64,000 nucleotides of DNA. It comes from Actinomyces sp. ZJ308 (lineage in GTDB: Bacteria; Actinomycetota; Actinomycetes; Actinomycetales; Actinomycetaceae). Positions within the stretch are counted from its first letter, which is position 1; the number at the start of each line of letters is the position of its first letter. The position numbers and the translations under genes are program-made. The stretch covers positions 90,755-154,754 of the forward strand of contig NZ_JAAIJY010000006.1 of the NCBI RefSeq assembly GCF_011752065.1, written 5' to 3'. The notes under the pieces were generated by a model that was not told the DNA's origin, made no database searches, and saw nothing but the letters and a program-made list of their open reading frames with translations. Of the stretch, positions 29,469 to 38,044 are shown one piece after another.

Positions 29469-29754
29469 CGGGAGGCTCCTGTCGGGATCATTCGGACCGG
29501 TGCCGGGGCCTGTCGGGGTGGGCGCCTCAAGGTCGAGCGTGTGCTCGGGGCGCGCCGCGGCGGCGTGACTCCGTCCGGTGAATAGCAGTCAACGGGCGCA
29601 TTCCATGAGCGGGCTGTGAATGGGTCATGGGGGAGGCATGACTTGTTCCGTCGCCGGTGTGAAGCAGCGAACAGCGCCTCCGGGGCGGGCGGTGCCCGTT
29701 AGTCCCGGAGGCGCTGGTGATGAGGTGGGGTGCGGCCGAACAGACGCGGCCGGA
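29469..29754. other. Intergenic region between the two DUF4956-VTC modules
   Basis: Arms AGCGCCTCCGGG (29673-29684) and CCCGGAGGCGCT (29704-29715) form a perfect 12-bp hairpin 40 bp beyond the stop of VTC copy 2, a likely terminator on the minus strand. The remainder should hold the promoter of the downstream DUF4956 gene; no gene is seen. Confidence 0.65.
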
Positions 29755-30576
29755 TCAGGCTGCTAGCTGGCGCAGCGGGGCCTGACGCTTGTAGCGGCCC
29801 AGGTCGCGGTTGATGGTGCGGTGCCAGCGGTTGGTGGGCAGGTTGGCGTACAGCAGCGCCATCCCGGTGGCGTACTTCGAGATGCGCGCCGGCCGGTGGC
29901 CCCGGTTCCACAGGAGCCGGTCGGTGGGGGAGGCGGTGGACGGGTTCTTCGTCTCGACGACGTTGAGGTGGCCCACCGAGACGCCTTGCTTCAGACGGCG
30001 CCCGTCGGGGTCGAACAGGTCCCAGGTGAGCTCGGTGTCGAAGGTGGCGCGGGCCTCGTCGTGGGGCAGGTGCAGGGTGGTGCGGCTGTAGGTGGAGTCC
30101 ATGACCGGGACGAGGGCCTCGGCGATGGTGCGCGCCTCGTCCGAGGAGCAGGTGGAGGACTCCACCAGGCGCTCGATGACGAACAGGCGTCCGTCGGGTG
30201 TGATGCGGTCGGCGTCGTCGGGGTCGTACTTGAAGCGGTCCTTGACGGTGGACTCGCGTGAGCCGTTGGTCTTGACCTCCAGGAAGCACAGGCCGGAGTC
30301 CAGGTAGGTGCGGGTGCGGATCTTGTAGCGCCGACGGCGCTTGTGGGCGGCAAGGAAGTAGGCGTCCAGGCCGGGGGTGTCGAAGTAGGTCGAGGCGTAG
30401 CGGAAGTGGCGCAGGCCGTCGATCTGGAGGACCTGCGCTCGCGGAGCGAGGTAGTCGACGACGTCCTGGGTGTCGCCAGGGGGCACCAGGTACTTACGGT
30501 CCATGCGGGTCAGGAGGCTCGCCTCGGAGTTGAGCTCGGCGAGGGTGATCGTGTCGATGCCTTCGGTATTCGGCAC
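29755..30576 (-). CDS. Polyphosphate polymerase (VTC) domain protein, copy 2
   Basis: This 273-residue paralogue of the protein at 27505-28515 keeps LTRMDRKYLVPPG, YFDTPGLDAYFLAAHKRRRRYKIR, RTYLDSGLCFLEVKTNG, HLPHDEARATFDTEL, VVETKNPSTASPTDR and RISKYATGM. It lacks the N-terminal Ser/Thr extension and the longer C-terminus of copy 1. GTG at 30576 is the start, with AAAGGA seven bases upstream. It follows DUF4956 copy 2 and is followed by a hairpin terminator, so copy 2 forms its own two-gene unit. Product would be polyphosphate made at the membrane if the family activity holds. Confidence 0.88.
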   Translation of the reverse strand: MPNTEGIDTITLAELNSEASLLTRMDRKYLVPPGDTQDVVDYLAPRAQVLQIDGLRHFRYASTYFDTPGLDAYFLAAHKRRRRYKIRTRTYLDSGLCFLEVKTNGSRESTVKDRFKYDPDDADRITPDGRLFVIERLVESSTCSSDEARTIAEALVPVMDSTYSRTTLHLPHDEARATFDTELTWDLFDPDGRRLKQGVSVGHLNVVETKNPSTASPTDRLLWNRGHRPARISKYATGMALLYANLPTNRWHRTINRDLGRYKRQAPLRQLAA

Positions 30577-30712
30577 GGTGCGGTCCTTTCCGGGATCGGG
30601 AGTCTCGGGGTGGGGCGGTCGGTCGGTGCGGGTCGGTGGTGAGGTAGCGGTGAGGTAGTGATGAGCGGGTCGTGTTGGCGTCGTCGGTGTGGTCGTGCGG
30701 TCGGCCCGCTGG

Positions 30713-31591
30713 TCAGTTGTAGCGGGGATGCACCACGGGCGGCGGCGGGGCGCTCGACTGAGTGTGCTGCTGGGAGACGTGCTGCTGCCGGTTGCCGACG
30801 ATCCAGTCGTAGCGGGGCGGGGCGGTGGCCGCCGACGCGGCGCTGTCGTGCGAGGGGGCCTCGGGCCAGACCTGCTGCCCGGTGGGCTGGATCTGGGCGG
30901 GAGCCTGCGGCGGAACCTCCTGGACCGGGTAAGGGCCCCGCGGTGCGACCTCCTGACGCGGCTGCGAGCTCTGCGATGCGCCGGCGGCCTCCGGTTGAGT
31001 GGTCGGCTGCGCTGCGCGGGGCCGACGACCCAGGCGGTAGTGCACCTCGACGATGGTGGTGTCGTTGACCAGGTCCAGGCTCTTGAGGTCGACGCTGCGC
31101 ACCTGGGCGCCGAGCAGGTCCTCGAGCTCGGTGATGAGCTCGTTCTCGTCGCTGATGGCCCGGTCGAGGGTGACGGTCTGATTGCGGTTGTTGCGCACGA
31201 GCCCGGGGTGGTCGCCGACCCACAGGGAACCGAGGATGAGGACCATGAGGATGGCCACGATGATGAGGTGGCTCTTGATGCCGCCGAGCAGACCGAGGGC
31301 CAGGGCCGCGAAGAAGTAGGCCACCTCGCCCTGGGCCAAGGAGGAGGAGCGCAGGCGGATGATGGATAGGACGCCGAAGAGCCCCAGGCCCAGGCCGGCG
31401 CCGACGTTGTTACTCGTTGACAGCAGCAGGGTGACGGCCAGGACGCCCACGTTGACGCCGATGTAGGCGGCCACGAGGTCGCGACGCCCGTGGCGCGGGA
31501 TGTAGAGCGCTCCGACCAGCAGGGCGATGGCCACCAGGTCGGCGCCGATATAGGCCAGCGTCAGGGGAAGTTCTTGCATCAGCTGCTGCAT
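30713..31591 (-). CDS. DUF4956 membrane protein, copy 2
   Basis: The 292-residue paralogue of the protein at 28602-29468 has the same helix pattern (LTLAYIGADLVAIALLVGALY; AAYIGVNVGVLAVTLLLS; GLGLGLFGVLSIIRLRS; VAYFFAALALGLLGGI; LIIVAILMVLILGSLWVG), the same soluble segment LDRAISDENELITELEDLLG and DLVNDTTIVEVHYRL, and an even more Pro/Gln/Ala-rich tail (about residues 180-292). AAGGA precedes the ATG. It opens the upstream module. The tails of the two copies have diverged much more than the membrane parts. Confidence 0.88.
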   Translation of the reverse strand: MQQLMQELPLTLAYIGADLVAIALLVGALYIPRHGRRDLVAAYIGVNVGVLAVTLLLSTSNNVGAGLGLGLFGVLSIIRLRSSSLAQGEVAYFFAALALGLLGGIKSHLIIVAILMVLILGSLWVGDHPGLVRNNRNQTVTLDRAISDENELITELEDLLGAQVRSVDLKSLDLVNDTTIVEVHYRLGRRPRAAQPTTQPEAAGASQSSQPRQEVAPRGPYPVQEVPPQAPAQIQPTGQQVWPEAPSHDSAASAATAPPRYDWIVGNRQQHVSQQHTQSSAPPPPVVHPRYN

Positions 31592-32280
31592 GCTGAGTCC
31601 TTGAGAGTCTTTGGGGAAGGAGGTGGGTCGGGAACCGGATTATTACGATACAGTAACGATAAATCGACCTATGCAAATAATGCTAGAGCAGGGGCCTCTC
31701 GCCAGGTGTGAGACTGCGTACCCTCGGTGCTCTTGTCGGGCTCTTCCGTCCCGTGGTGGGACGTGGGCCGTGGGTGGCCACCGGAACAATCACCTTCAAC
31801 TACCTCGTGAGGTCCGGCTGTTTTCTGACTGTTTGCTGAGTGCTGCGACACGCCGAGAGCGCGCGTGTTCGGAGGCGAATTTTTCATCTTCGTCCCCAGG
31901 GCTGGGGGTAGAGCGTCGGCAACCGCCGGTCCCCCCTGTGGTTAAGGGGGTCGAATAGATGTCACACCCGTGTAAGACCATCGTTCTGCGGATCGTGGAG
32001 TCGGACTCGGGTGTCGCCCCCGGGATGGCCGCCGGAGCGTCTCCACCAGCCGTCCACAGCCTGGCGAGCGTTTTCCACAGAAGGGAGGGGTGGTGTGCAC
32101 AGGGCCACGTCAGACACAGCATCTTGGGGTGGTGGACCAGCCCCACCCCAAGGGGTAGTGTCTTACTCCGCGGGGCCGTTCTGGCCTCCCGTGAATGACA
32201 AGCGTGTGGTGCCGCCGGCGCAGTCCCTGCCCAGGGACGGGCCGCAGTCACCGCCACCGGACCCTGAGGAAGAGACGGCC
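31592..32280. promoter_or_regulatory. Divergent intergenic region before nrdH
   Basis: The left part (about 31625-31685) is AT-rich and probably holds the promoter of the minus-strand DUF4956-VTC module. The right part is the nrdH leader. It contains TTTTCCACA near 32071 (8 of 9 to a DnaA box) and a structured dyad at 32112-32163. No convincing NrdR box pair (ACAC..TATA..GTGT) and no gene is visible. Confidence 0.5.
32112..32163 (+). promoter_or_regulatory. Bipartite hairpin in the nrdH leader
   Basis: AGACAC (32112-32117) pairs with GTGTCT (32158-32163), then after a symmetric 5 by 5 internal loop CTTGGGGTGG (32123-32132) pairs perfectly with CCACCCCAAG (32143-32152) around a 10-base loop. 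It ends 117 bp before the nrdH start. It may be an RNA leader element or a repressor dyad controlling the reductase genes. Confidence 0.5.
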
Positions 32281-32526
32281 ATGGCGATCACCATCTACAG
32301 CAAGCCCAACTGCGTCCAGTGCACGGCCACCTACCGCGCCATGGACAAGGCCGGTCTGTCCTACGAGACGGTGGACATTTCCCTGGATGCTCAGGCTCTC
32401 GAGCAGGTCAAGTCGCTGGGCTACGCCCAGGCTCCCGTCGTCGTCGCCGGAGAGGACCACTGGTCCGGCTTCCGTCCGGACAAGATCAAGACCCTCGCCC
32501 TGGCCGTCGAGTCCGTCGCGGTCTGA
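32281..32526 (+). CDS. nrdH: Glutaredoxin-like NrdH
   Basis: The 81-residue thioredoxin-fold electron donor for class Ib ribonucleotide reductase has the redox motif CVQC (Cys11, Cys14) after ITIYSKPN, and the C-terminal signature [13 protein letters not shown] that distinguishes NrdH from classical glutaredoxins. GAGGAAGAG precedes the ATG. It is reduced by thioredoxin reductase, which is not encoded here. It leads the nrdHIE operon, 17 bp ahead of nrdI. Confidence 0.96.
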   Translation: MAITIYSKPNCVQCTATYRAMDKAGLSYETVDISLDAQALEQVKSLGYAQAPVVVAGEDHWSGFRPDKIKTLALAVESVAV

Positions 32527-32543
32527 AGACCCCGGGGCGCGCC

Positions 32544-32954
32544 GTGAGCAGCAGGCCCCTGCTGGTCTACTTCTCCTCCACCTCGGAGAACACGCACCGG
32601 TTCGTGGGCAAGCTCGGCTTCCCGACGGCGCGCATCCCCCTGCGGCGTACGGATCCGCCGCTGACTGTGGATGAGGAGTACGTCCTGGTCGTACCCACCT
32701 ACGGCGGCGGATCCGTCAAGGGGGCGGTGCCCAAGCAGGTCATCGCCTTCCTCAACAACCCGGACAACCGGGCCCTGTGCCGGGGCGTCATCGCCTCGGG
32801 CAACACCAACTTCGGCCAGGCCTACTGCCTGGCGGGTGACATCATCGCCAGCAAGCTGGGGGTGCCGTTCCTGTACCGCTACGAGCTGCTCGGCACCCCC
32901 ACGGACGTCGCACGCGTCAAAGAAGGATTGGAAGACTTTTGGCAGACACGCTGA
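32544..32954 (+). CDS. nrdI: Flavodoxin-like NrdI
   Basis: The 136-residue FMN protein supplies the oxidant that builds the dimanganese-tyrosyl radical cofactor in NrdF. It shows [16 protein letters not shown] (phosphate loop), [25 protein letters not shown] and a C-terminal [15 protein letters not shown]. The GTG at 32544 gives the family start. The 3' end overlaps the TTG start of nrdE by 16 bp, implying translational coupling. Confidence 0.95.
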   Translation: MSSRPLLVYFSSTSENTHRFVGKLGFPTARIPLRRTDPPLTVDEEYVLVVPTYGGGSVKGAVPKQVIAFLNNPDNRALCRGVIASGNTNFGQAYCLAGDIIASKLGVPFLYRYELLGTPTDVARVKEGLEDFWQTR

Positions 32955-35095
32955 CGGACATCGGCTCAGAGACCGTGTCCTCCCCGGATCTGGACTACCA
33001 CGCGCTCAACGCGAAGCTGAACCTCTACGACGCGAACGGCAGGATCCAGTTCGACGCCGACCATGAGGCGGCCCGGCAGTACTTCCTGCAGCACGTCAAC
33101 CAGAACACGGTGTTCTTCCATGACCTGGAGGAGAAGCTCGAGTACCTGGTCGAGGAGGGCTACTACGAGGGCCACATCCTGGACAAGTACTCCCCGGAGT
33201 TCGTCAAGGACGCCTTCAAGGCCGCCTACGCCCACAAGTTCCGCTTCGAGACCTTCCTGGGCGCCTTCAAGTACTACACGTCCTACACGCTCAAGACCTT
33301 CGACGGGAAGCGCTACCTGGAGCGCTTCGAGGACCGCGTCACCATGGTGGCCCTCACCCTGGCCGACGGCGACGAGCAGCTGGCCCTCGACCTCATCGAC
33401 GAGATGATGTCCGGCCGCTTCCAGCCGGCCACCCCCACCTTCCTCAACGAGGGCAAGGCTCAGCGCGGCGAACCCGTGTCCTGCTTCCTGGTGCGCATCG
33501 AGGACAACATGGAGTCGATCGCCCGCGGTATCAACTCCGCCCTCCAGCTGTCCAAGCGCGGCGGGGGAGTGGCCCTGCTGCTGAGCAACCTGCGTGAGAT
33601 GGGCGCTCCCATCAAGCGCATCGAGAACCAGTCCAGCGGCGTCATCCCCGTCATGAAGCTGTTGGAGGACTCCTTCTCCTATGCCAACCAGCTGGGGGCC
33701 CGCCAGGGCGCCGGGGCCGTGTACCTGCATGCCCACCACCCCGACATCATGCGGTTCCTGGACACCAAGCGGGAGAACGCCGACGAGAAGATCCGCATCA
33801 AGACCCTCTCCCTGGGCGTCGTCATCCCGGACATCACCTTCGAGCTGGCCCGCAAGAACGAGGACATGTACCTCTTCAGCCCCTACGACGTCGAGCGCGT
33901 CTACGGCATGCCCTTCGCGGACGTCAACGTCACGGAGAAGTACCACGAGATGGTGGATGACGGGCGCATCAAGAAGAAGAAGATCAACGCCCGCACCTTC
34001 TTCCAGACCCTGGCCGAGATCCAGTTCGAGTCCGGCTACCCGTACGTCATGTTCGAGGACACGGTCAACAGGGCCAACCCCATCAAGGGCAAGGTCGTCA
34101 TGTCCAACCTGTGCTCCGAGATCCTCCAGGTCTCCGAGCCCAGCGAGCTCAACGAGGACCTCACCTTCGCCCACGTGGGCAAGGACATCTCCTGCAACCT
34201 GGGCAGCCTCAATATCGCCAAGACGATGGACTCCCCGGACTTCGCCCGCACGATCCGCACCGCGGTGCGCGGCCTGACGGCCGTCAGCGACCAGACCCAC
34301 CTGCCCAGCGTGCCCTCCATCGACCGGGGCAACCACGAGTCGCACGCCATCGGCCTGGGGCAGATGAACCTCCACGGCTTCCTGGCGCGCGAGCGCATCC
34401 ACTACGGCTCCGAGGAAGGCCTGGACTTCACCAACGTCTACTTCGCCAGCGTCCTGTTCGCCGCCCTGACGGCGTCGAACGAGATGGCCGTGGAGCGCGG
34501 GGAGAGCTTCGTGGGCTTCGAGGACTCGACCTACGCCAGCGGCGAGTTCTTCGAGAAGTACGTGACCCAGGACTTCGTGCCGGTCACCGAGCGCGTCAAG
34601 GAGATCTTTGAGGCCTCCAGCGTGGACGTGCCCACACGTGAGGACTGGGCCGCTCTGGCCGCCAAGGTCAAGGAGGGCGGCCTGTACAACCGCAACCTGC
34701 AGGCCGTGCCGCCCACCGGCTCGATCTCCTACATCAACAACTCCACCTCCTCGATCCACCCGATCGTGGCCAAGGTGGAGATTCGCAAGGAGGGCAAGAT
34801 CGGCCGCGTCTACTACCCGGCGCCCTTCATGACGAATGACAACCTCGAGTACTACCAGGACGCCTACGAGATCGGCCCCGAGAAGATCATCGACACCTAC
34901 GCCGCGGCCACCCAGCACGTGGACCAGGGCCTGAGCCTCACGCTGTTCTTCCCGGACACGGCCACCACCCGTGACGTCAACCGCGCCCAGATCTACGCGT
35001 GGCGCAAGGGCATCAAGACCCTCTACTACATTCGCCTGCGCCAGGCGGCCCTGACCGGCACCGAGGTCGAGGGCTGCGTGTCCTGCATGCTGTGA
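32939..35095 (+). CDS. nrdE: Class Ib ribonucleotide reductase large subunit
   Basis: The 718-residue catalytic subunit reduces ribonucleoside diphosphates. Seen in order: an N-terminal domain lacking the class Ia ATP cone ([14 protein letters not shown]), [28 protein letters not shown] with the first active-site Cys, [23 protein letters not shown] with the radical-site Cys, [20 protein letters not shown], and the C-terminal redox pair GCVSCML reduced by NrdH. The start is a TTG at 32939 inside nrdI. The partner gene nrdF lies 10.6 kb downstream rather than adjacent. A strong terminator follows. Confidence 0.97.
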   Translation: MADTLTDIGSETVSSPDLDYHALNAKLNLYDANGRIQFDADHEAARQYFLQHVNQNTVFFHDLEEKLEYLVEEGYYEGHILDKYSPEFVKDAFKAAYAHKFRFETFLGAFKYYTSYTLKTFDGKRYLERFEDRVTMVALTLADGDEQLALDLIDEMMSGRFQPATPTFLNEGKAQRGEPVSCFLVRIEDNMESIARGINSALQLSKRGGGVALLLSNLREMGAPIKRIENQSSGVIPVMKLLEDSFSYANQLGARQGAGAVYLHAHHPDIMRFLDTKRENADEKIRIKTLSLGVVIPDITFELARKNEDMYLFSPYDVERVYGMPFADVNVTEKYHEMVDDGRIKKKKINARTFFQTLAEIQFESGYPYVMFEDTVNRANPIKGKVVMSNLCSEILQVSEPSELNEDLTFAHVGKDISCNLGSLNIAKTMDSPDFARTIRTAVRGLTAVSDQTHLPSVPSIDRGNHESHAIGLGQMNLHGFLARERIHYGSEEGLDFTNVYFASVLFAALTASNEMAVERGESFVGFEDSTYASGEFFEKYVTQDFVPVTERVKEIFEASSVDVPTREDWAALAAKVKEGGLYNRNLQAVPPTGSISYINNSTSSIHPIVAKVEIRKEGKIGRVYYPAPFMTNDNLEYYQDAYEIGPEKIIDTYAAATQHVDQGLSLTLFFPDTATTRDVNRAQIYAWRKGIKTLYYIRLRQAALTGTEVEGCVSCML

Positions 35096-35139
35096 ACCGG
35101 TCGTCGTCGGCCATCTGCCGTTGACCGATGTCACCGATA

Positions 35140-35175
35140 CCGGGGCCGGAAGGACGTGATTCCTTCCGGCCCCGG
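35140..35175 (+). terminator. Terminator after nrdE
   Basis: CCGGGGCCGGAAGGA (35140-35154) and its exact reverse complement (35161-35175) form a 15-bp stem with a 6-base loop, 45 bp past nrdE. It ends the nrdHIE operon before any nrdF. Confidence 0.85.
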
Positions 35176-35495
35176 CGTCGTGCCGGATAGGGAGCTGTCC
35201 TTGCCAACCGTCTCTCATGGTGCGCGAAACCCGGCTCGCCCACCGTCCGGAAGGCTGCCGGGTTCACTTCACGGGGCTACTGCCCTGAGCATCCGTCACT
35301 CTATCGCGAGATCGGTTCGGTGCAGTGGTTGCTCAAGCGCGAACGCCGGGCCCACATGACGACATGGGTGCACTGGCGCTTACTTCCACTCCGCGCCGTA
35401 ACGCGGCGGCACGTCAACTGTACGCCATCGTTGCCGACAACGCCGATGGTGCTGTGTGGCTTACACGGTCGTTGAGCCCGCTCAATTCCGCGCCG
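35176..35495. other. Intergenic region without visible features
   Basis: Between the nrdE terminator and the convergent BASS transporter gene I see no supported gene, tRNA or further strong hairpin. Confidence 0.5.
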
Positions 35496-36611
35496 TCAGG
35501 TGCCTGAGGGTAATGGCTCTCCGCTCTCGGCCCGACGGCGCAGCTCGCGCACGGTGGCGTGCGGGTCCTCCCCGGGCGGGAAGCCGCGCAGACGCCAGTA
35601 CATGGCCAGCAGGGAGCCGGTGATCGTGTGCCAGAAGGTCGCCACCGCACAAGGGGCGGCCACCGCCGCACTCAGGTACTGCAGGGCCAGGGTCGATCCG
35701 AGCCCGGCGTTCTGCAGTCCCACCTCGATGCCGATCGTGCGCCGGTCGGCCCGCGAGACCCCGAAGGTCCGCGCCGCCGCGTAGCCCAGCGCGTAACCGG
35801 TCGCGTTCTCCAGGGCGATCGCTGCGAACATGAGCGGACCGGCGGTGGCGATGAGCGGCTGGCTCTTGGAGGCCACCGCCGCCACCACCGCGGCGATCGC
35901 CACCACCGACACCCACGGCATAGCCGGCTGGATCCGGGCCACCTGCTTGTGGAAGAAGACGTTGCAGGCCAGGCCCGCACCCACCGGCAGCAGCACGATC
36001 TGCACGATCGACAGCGCCATCGAACCGGCCGGGACCTGCATGTAGGTGCCGGCCAGCCATAGGGTCAGCAGTGGGGTGACCACCGGGGCGAGCATCGTGG
36101 AGAAGGCCGTCATCGACACCGACAGGGCCGTGTTGCCCTTGGCCAGATAGGTGACCACGTTCGACGTCGTCCCACCGGGCACGCAACCGATGAGGATGAT
36201 GCCGACCTTGAGCTCGGGGGACAGCGGCAGCAGGTTCGCGACGCTCCAGCCCACCAGCGGCATGATCGCGTACTGGCTGAGCACGCCCAGAACGACCGGC
36301 TTCGGGTGCCGGGCGATCATCGTGAAGTCTGGGATCGACAGGGTCATCCCCATCCCCAACATCGTGACGGCCAGCAGTGGCGTCATGTAGCCGGCCAGCG
36401 GCACGAAGGTGGCGGGGGAGAAGTAGGCGGCGAGGAAGGCGCCGAACATGATGAGGGGGAAGACCGTCACCGCGATGCGGGCGCTGTGGTCCTGCTTCTT
36501 CTCGGCTGCGGCGTCGGCTAAGTCCTGAGTCGTGGTGACTGTGCTCGCGGCCGGTTCGTCGGAGTCCTTGGGGTCCTCGGAACGCGGGGCGGTGTCGGTG
36601 GGGGCGGTCAT
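35496..36611 (-). CDS. Bile acid:sodium symporter (BASS) family protein
   Basis: The 371-residue membrane protein has a charged N-terminus of about 45 residues and then nine or ten helices. BASS motifs are visible: LLAVTMLGMGMTLSIPDFTMI, IILIGCVPGGTTSNVVTYLAKGN (the unwound helix carrying sodium ligands), and EVGLQNAGLGSTLA (the second crossover). BASS proteins import organic anions such as bile acids, pantoate or keto acids with sodium. The C-terminus is a short basic tail. It is monocistronic. The substrate cannot be read from the sequence; the window gives no metabolic clue. Confidence 0.9.
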   Translation of the reverse strand: MTAPTDTAPRSEDPKDSDEPAASTVTTTQDLADAAAEKKQDHSARIAVTVFPLIMFGAFLAAYFSPATFVPLAGYMTPLLAVTMLGMGMTLSIPDFTMIARHPKPVVLGVLSQYAIMPLVGWSVANLLPLSPELKVGIILIGCVPGGTTSNVVTYLAKGNTALSVSMTAFSTMLAPVVTPLLTLWLAGTYMQVPAGSMALSIVQIVLLPVGAGLACNVFFHKQVARIQPAMPWVSVVAIAAVVAAVASKSQPLIATAGPLMFAAIALENATGYALGYAAARTFGVSRADRRTIGIEVGLQNAGLGSTLALQYLSAAVAAPCAVATFWHTITGSLLAMYWRLRGFPPGEDPHATVRELRRRAESGEPLPSGT

Positions 36612-36834
36612 GGGATGCCTCGGATCATCGGTAGAGCATCGGTGGGGATACGCCCGGGGAGATTAGTCCGAGGAGTGAAACACTACTGTCTCATTCCGGT
36701 GCGTGGACGCCAACGCCGTCCTGGATCCGCAGCGTGCGCCTGGTGCGGCTGAGTCGTGCTGCGAGTCAGGGGCTGCGGGGATCGTGAGCCGGGGCCGTGG
36801 GGAACTTTCGGAGCTGTCGCGAGGCTCTCGACCC

Positions 36835-36902
36835 GTCGCGGTCGTACCTTGGGTCGCGCGATCGAGGGGTAAAGGGCACGAACGCGCGACCTACCCTACG
36901 AA
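36835..36902. repeat. 70-bp palindromic dispersed repeat, copy 2
   Basis: This is the same element as 12521-12590 in the opposite orientation, sharing GCGGTCGTACCTTG, TCGCGCGATCGAGGGGTA and CGCGCGACCTACC. The pairing arms are less perfect than in copy 1. It overlaps the last codons of the kinase gene (stop at 36896). The rest of 36612-36834 holds no gene I can support. Confidence 0.7.
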
Positions 36903-37645
36903 CGCGCGGATGCCTCGTCGTCGGCGTCCTCTGCGCCGCCGGCATCCGCATCGTCAGCATCCTCGTCGGAGCCGGACTCGTCGTCGGGCTCGCGCCATAC
37001 CTCGTCGCAGCGGTGGACGCTCGTGGCGATGAGACGCGCGTTGGGCAGGTCCACCGTGCGCACCCAGTGCCCGGCGTCGAGTGCGTTCCTGCCGAAGTCC
37101 TCATGACGGTTGATGAGCCGCACCACGAGGACCTCCTCGGGCACGTCGATGTGGATGAGCAGGTCGATCCGCTCGCGCACCGCGCCCCACCCGCGCGTCT
37201 CCAGGGCCAGATAGTTGCCCTCCGTGAGAACGACGCCGGTTCCCGACACGACCCCTCCGGCCGCCACCGCCTCATGCAGATCGCGCCGGTAGACCGGAAC
37301 GAGGACCTGCTGGGCGCCGTCGGCCCGCACGCGATCGAGGGTGGCGAGGTAGCCCTCGACGTCGAAGGTGTCCGGTGCGCCCTTGCGGTCGTGACGGCCC
37401 AGCTCGTCGAGGACGGCGCTGGACAGGTGGAAGCCGTCCATGGGGACGAGCCCGGCGAAGATGCCGGCCTCCTTGAGCCTGGCCTCCAGGTCCGCGGCGA
37501 TCGTTGACTTGCCCGACCCGGGTGCGCCGACGAGCCCGACGACGAGGCGCGCGGGTGCGCTGTCCTCCGCCAACCGCTGCGTGAGCTGGTCGACGAGGCT
37601 GCTGACAAGGGTGGCGGTCTCGCCCACCCGTACCGTGGGGCTCAT
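36896..37645 (-). CDS. P-loop nucleoside/nucleotide kinase family protein
   Basis: The 249-residue protein belongs to the uridine kinase/pantothenate kinase/YggC group. It has Walker A GLVGAPGSGKSTIAADLEARL (residues about 37-52), PMDGFHLSSAVLDELG, RKGAPDTFDVEGYL, VPVYRRDLHEAV, VVLTEGNYLAL and LINRHEDFGRNALDAGHWV. These motifs match bacterial proteins annotated as nucleoside/nucleotide kinases, some linked to sugars; the substrate is not established. An acidic tail (DDESGSDEDADDADAGG) is unusual. A dispersed palindromic repeat overlaps its 3' end. Confidence 0.85.
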   Translation of the reverse strand: MSPTVRVGETATLVSSLVDQLTQRLAEDSAPARLVVGLVGAPGSGKSTIAADLEARLKEAGIFAGLVPMDGFHLSSAVLDELGRHDRKGAPDTFDVEGYLATLDRVRADGAQQVLVPVYRRDLHEAVAAGGVVSGTGVVLTEGNYLALETRGWGAVRERIDLLIHIDVPEEVLVVRLINRHEDFGRNALDAGHWVRTVDLPNARLIATSVHRCDEVWREPDDESGSDEDADDADAGGAEDADDEASARS

Positions 37646-38044
37646 GGAACTATTATCTCAGTCAACTACTCGGCTGAGGGGCTGATGCGGCATCTGTAGC
37701 CATTGTGATGCCTTGATGGCGGGGTGCCCGGGAGCAATGGCGACGACGCAGGGAAAAAGTGGTGGAGGTGGCCGGTCCGTGGTTGGTTCCGTAGCCGGCC
37801 CCGCTCGGATGGGCTGTACGGCGGTCATGCTGGTCGTCGTCGGGCCGGGGAAGGTGCCGGGGTGGAGGCCCCTGGTGGCGGTGCGGGGAATCCGGGCGCA
37901 ATGGTGCGCTTTAGCGGGTCGAGACCCAATGGCTGCAAAGTCGTGACTATGGATTGAGACCTGCGCTACTGAAAGATCGCCTCTCAAGAACATAAGTTCA
38001 GGAGAACGTCAGTTTATTCTCAGAATTCTCTCGAAAGGCAGCCT
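37646..38044. promoter_or_regulatory. Divergent intergenic region before the adhesin gene
   Basis: The last 90 bases are AT-rich compared with the surroundings (AACATAAGTTCAGG, GTTTATTCTCAGAATTCTC) and probably hold the adhesin promoter, with GAAAGG ahead of the GTG. No gene or strong palindrome is supported in the remainder. Confidence 0.45.

Noticed and set aside
32060..32170. NrdR boxes in the nrdH leader
   Set aside because: ACAC and GTGT are present, but not as the 16-bp NrdR boxes in tandem; the dyad is better described as a hairpin.
35176..35495. Possible tRNA in the gap after nrdE
   Set aside because: No acceptor/T-loop pattern such as GGTTCGAATCC was found.
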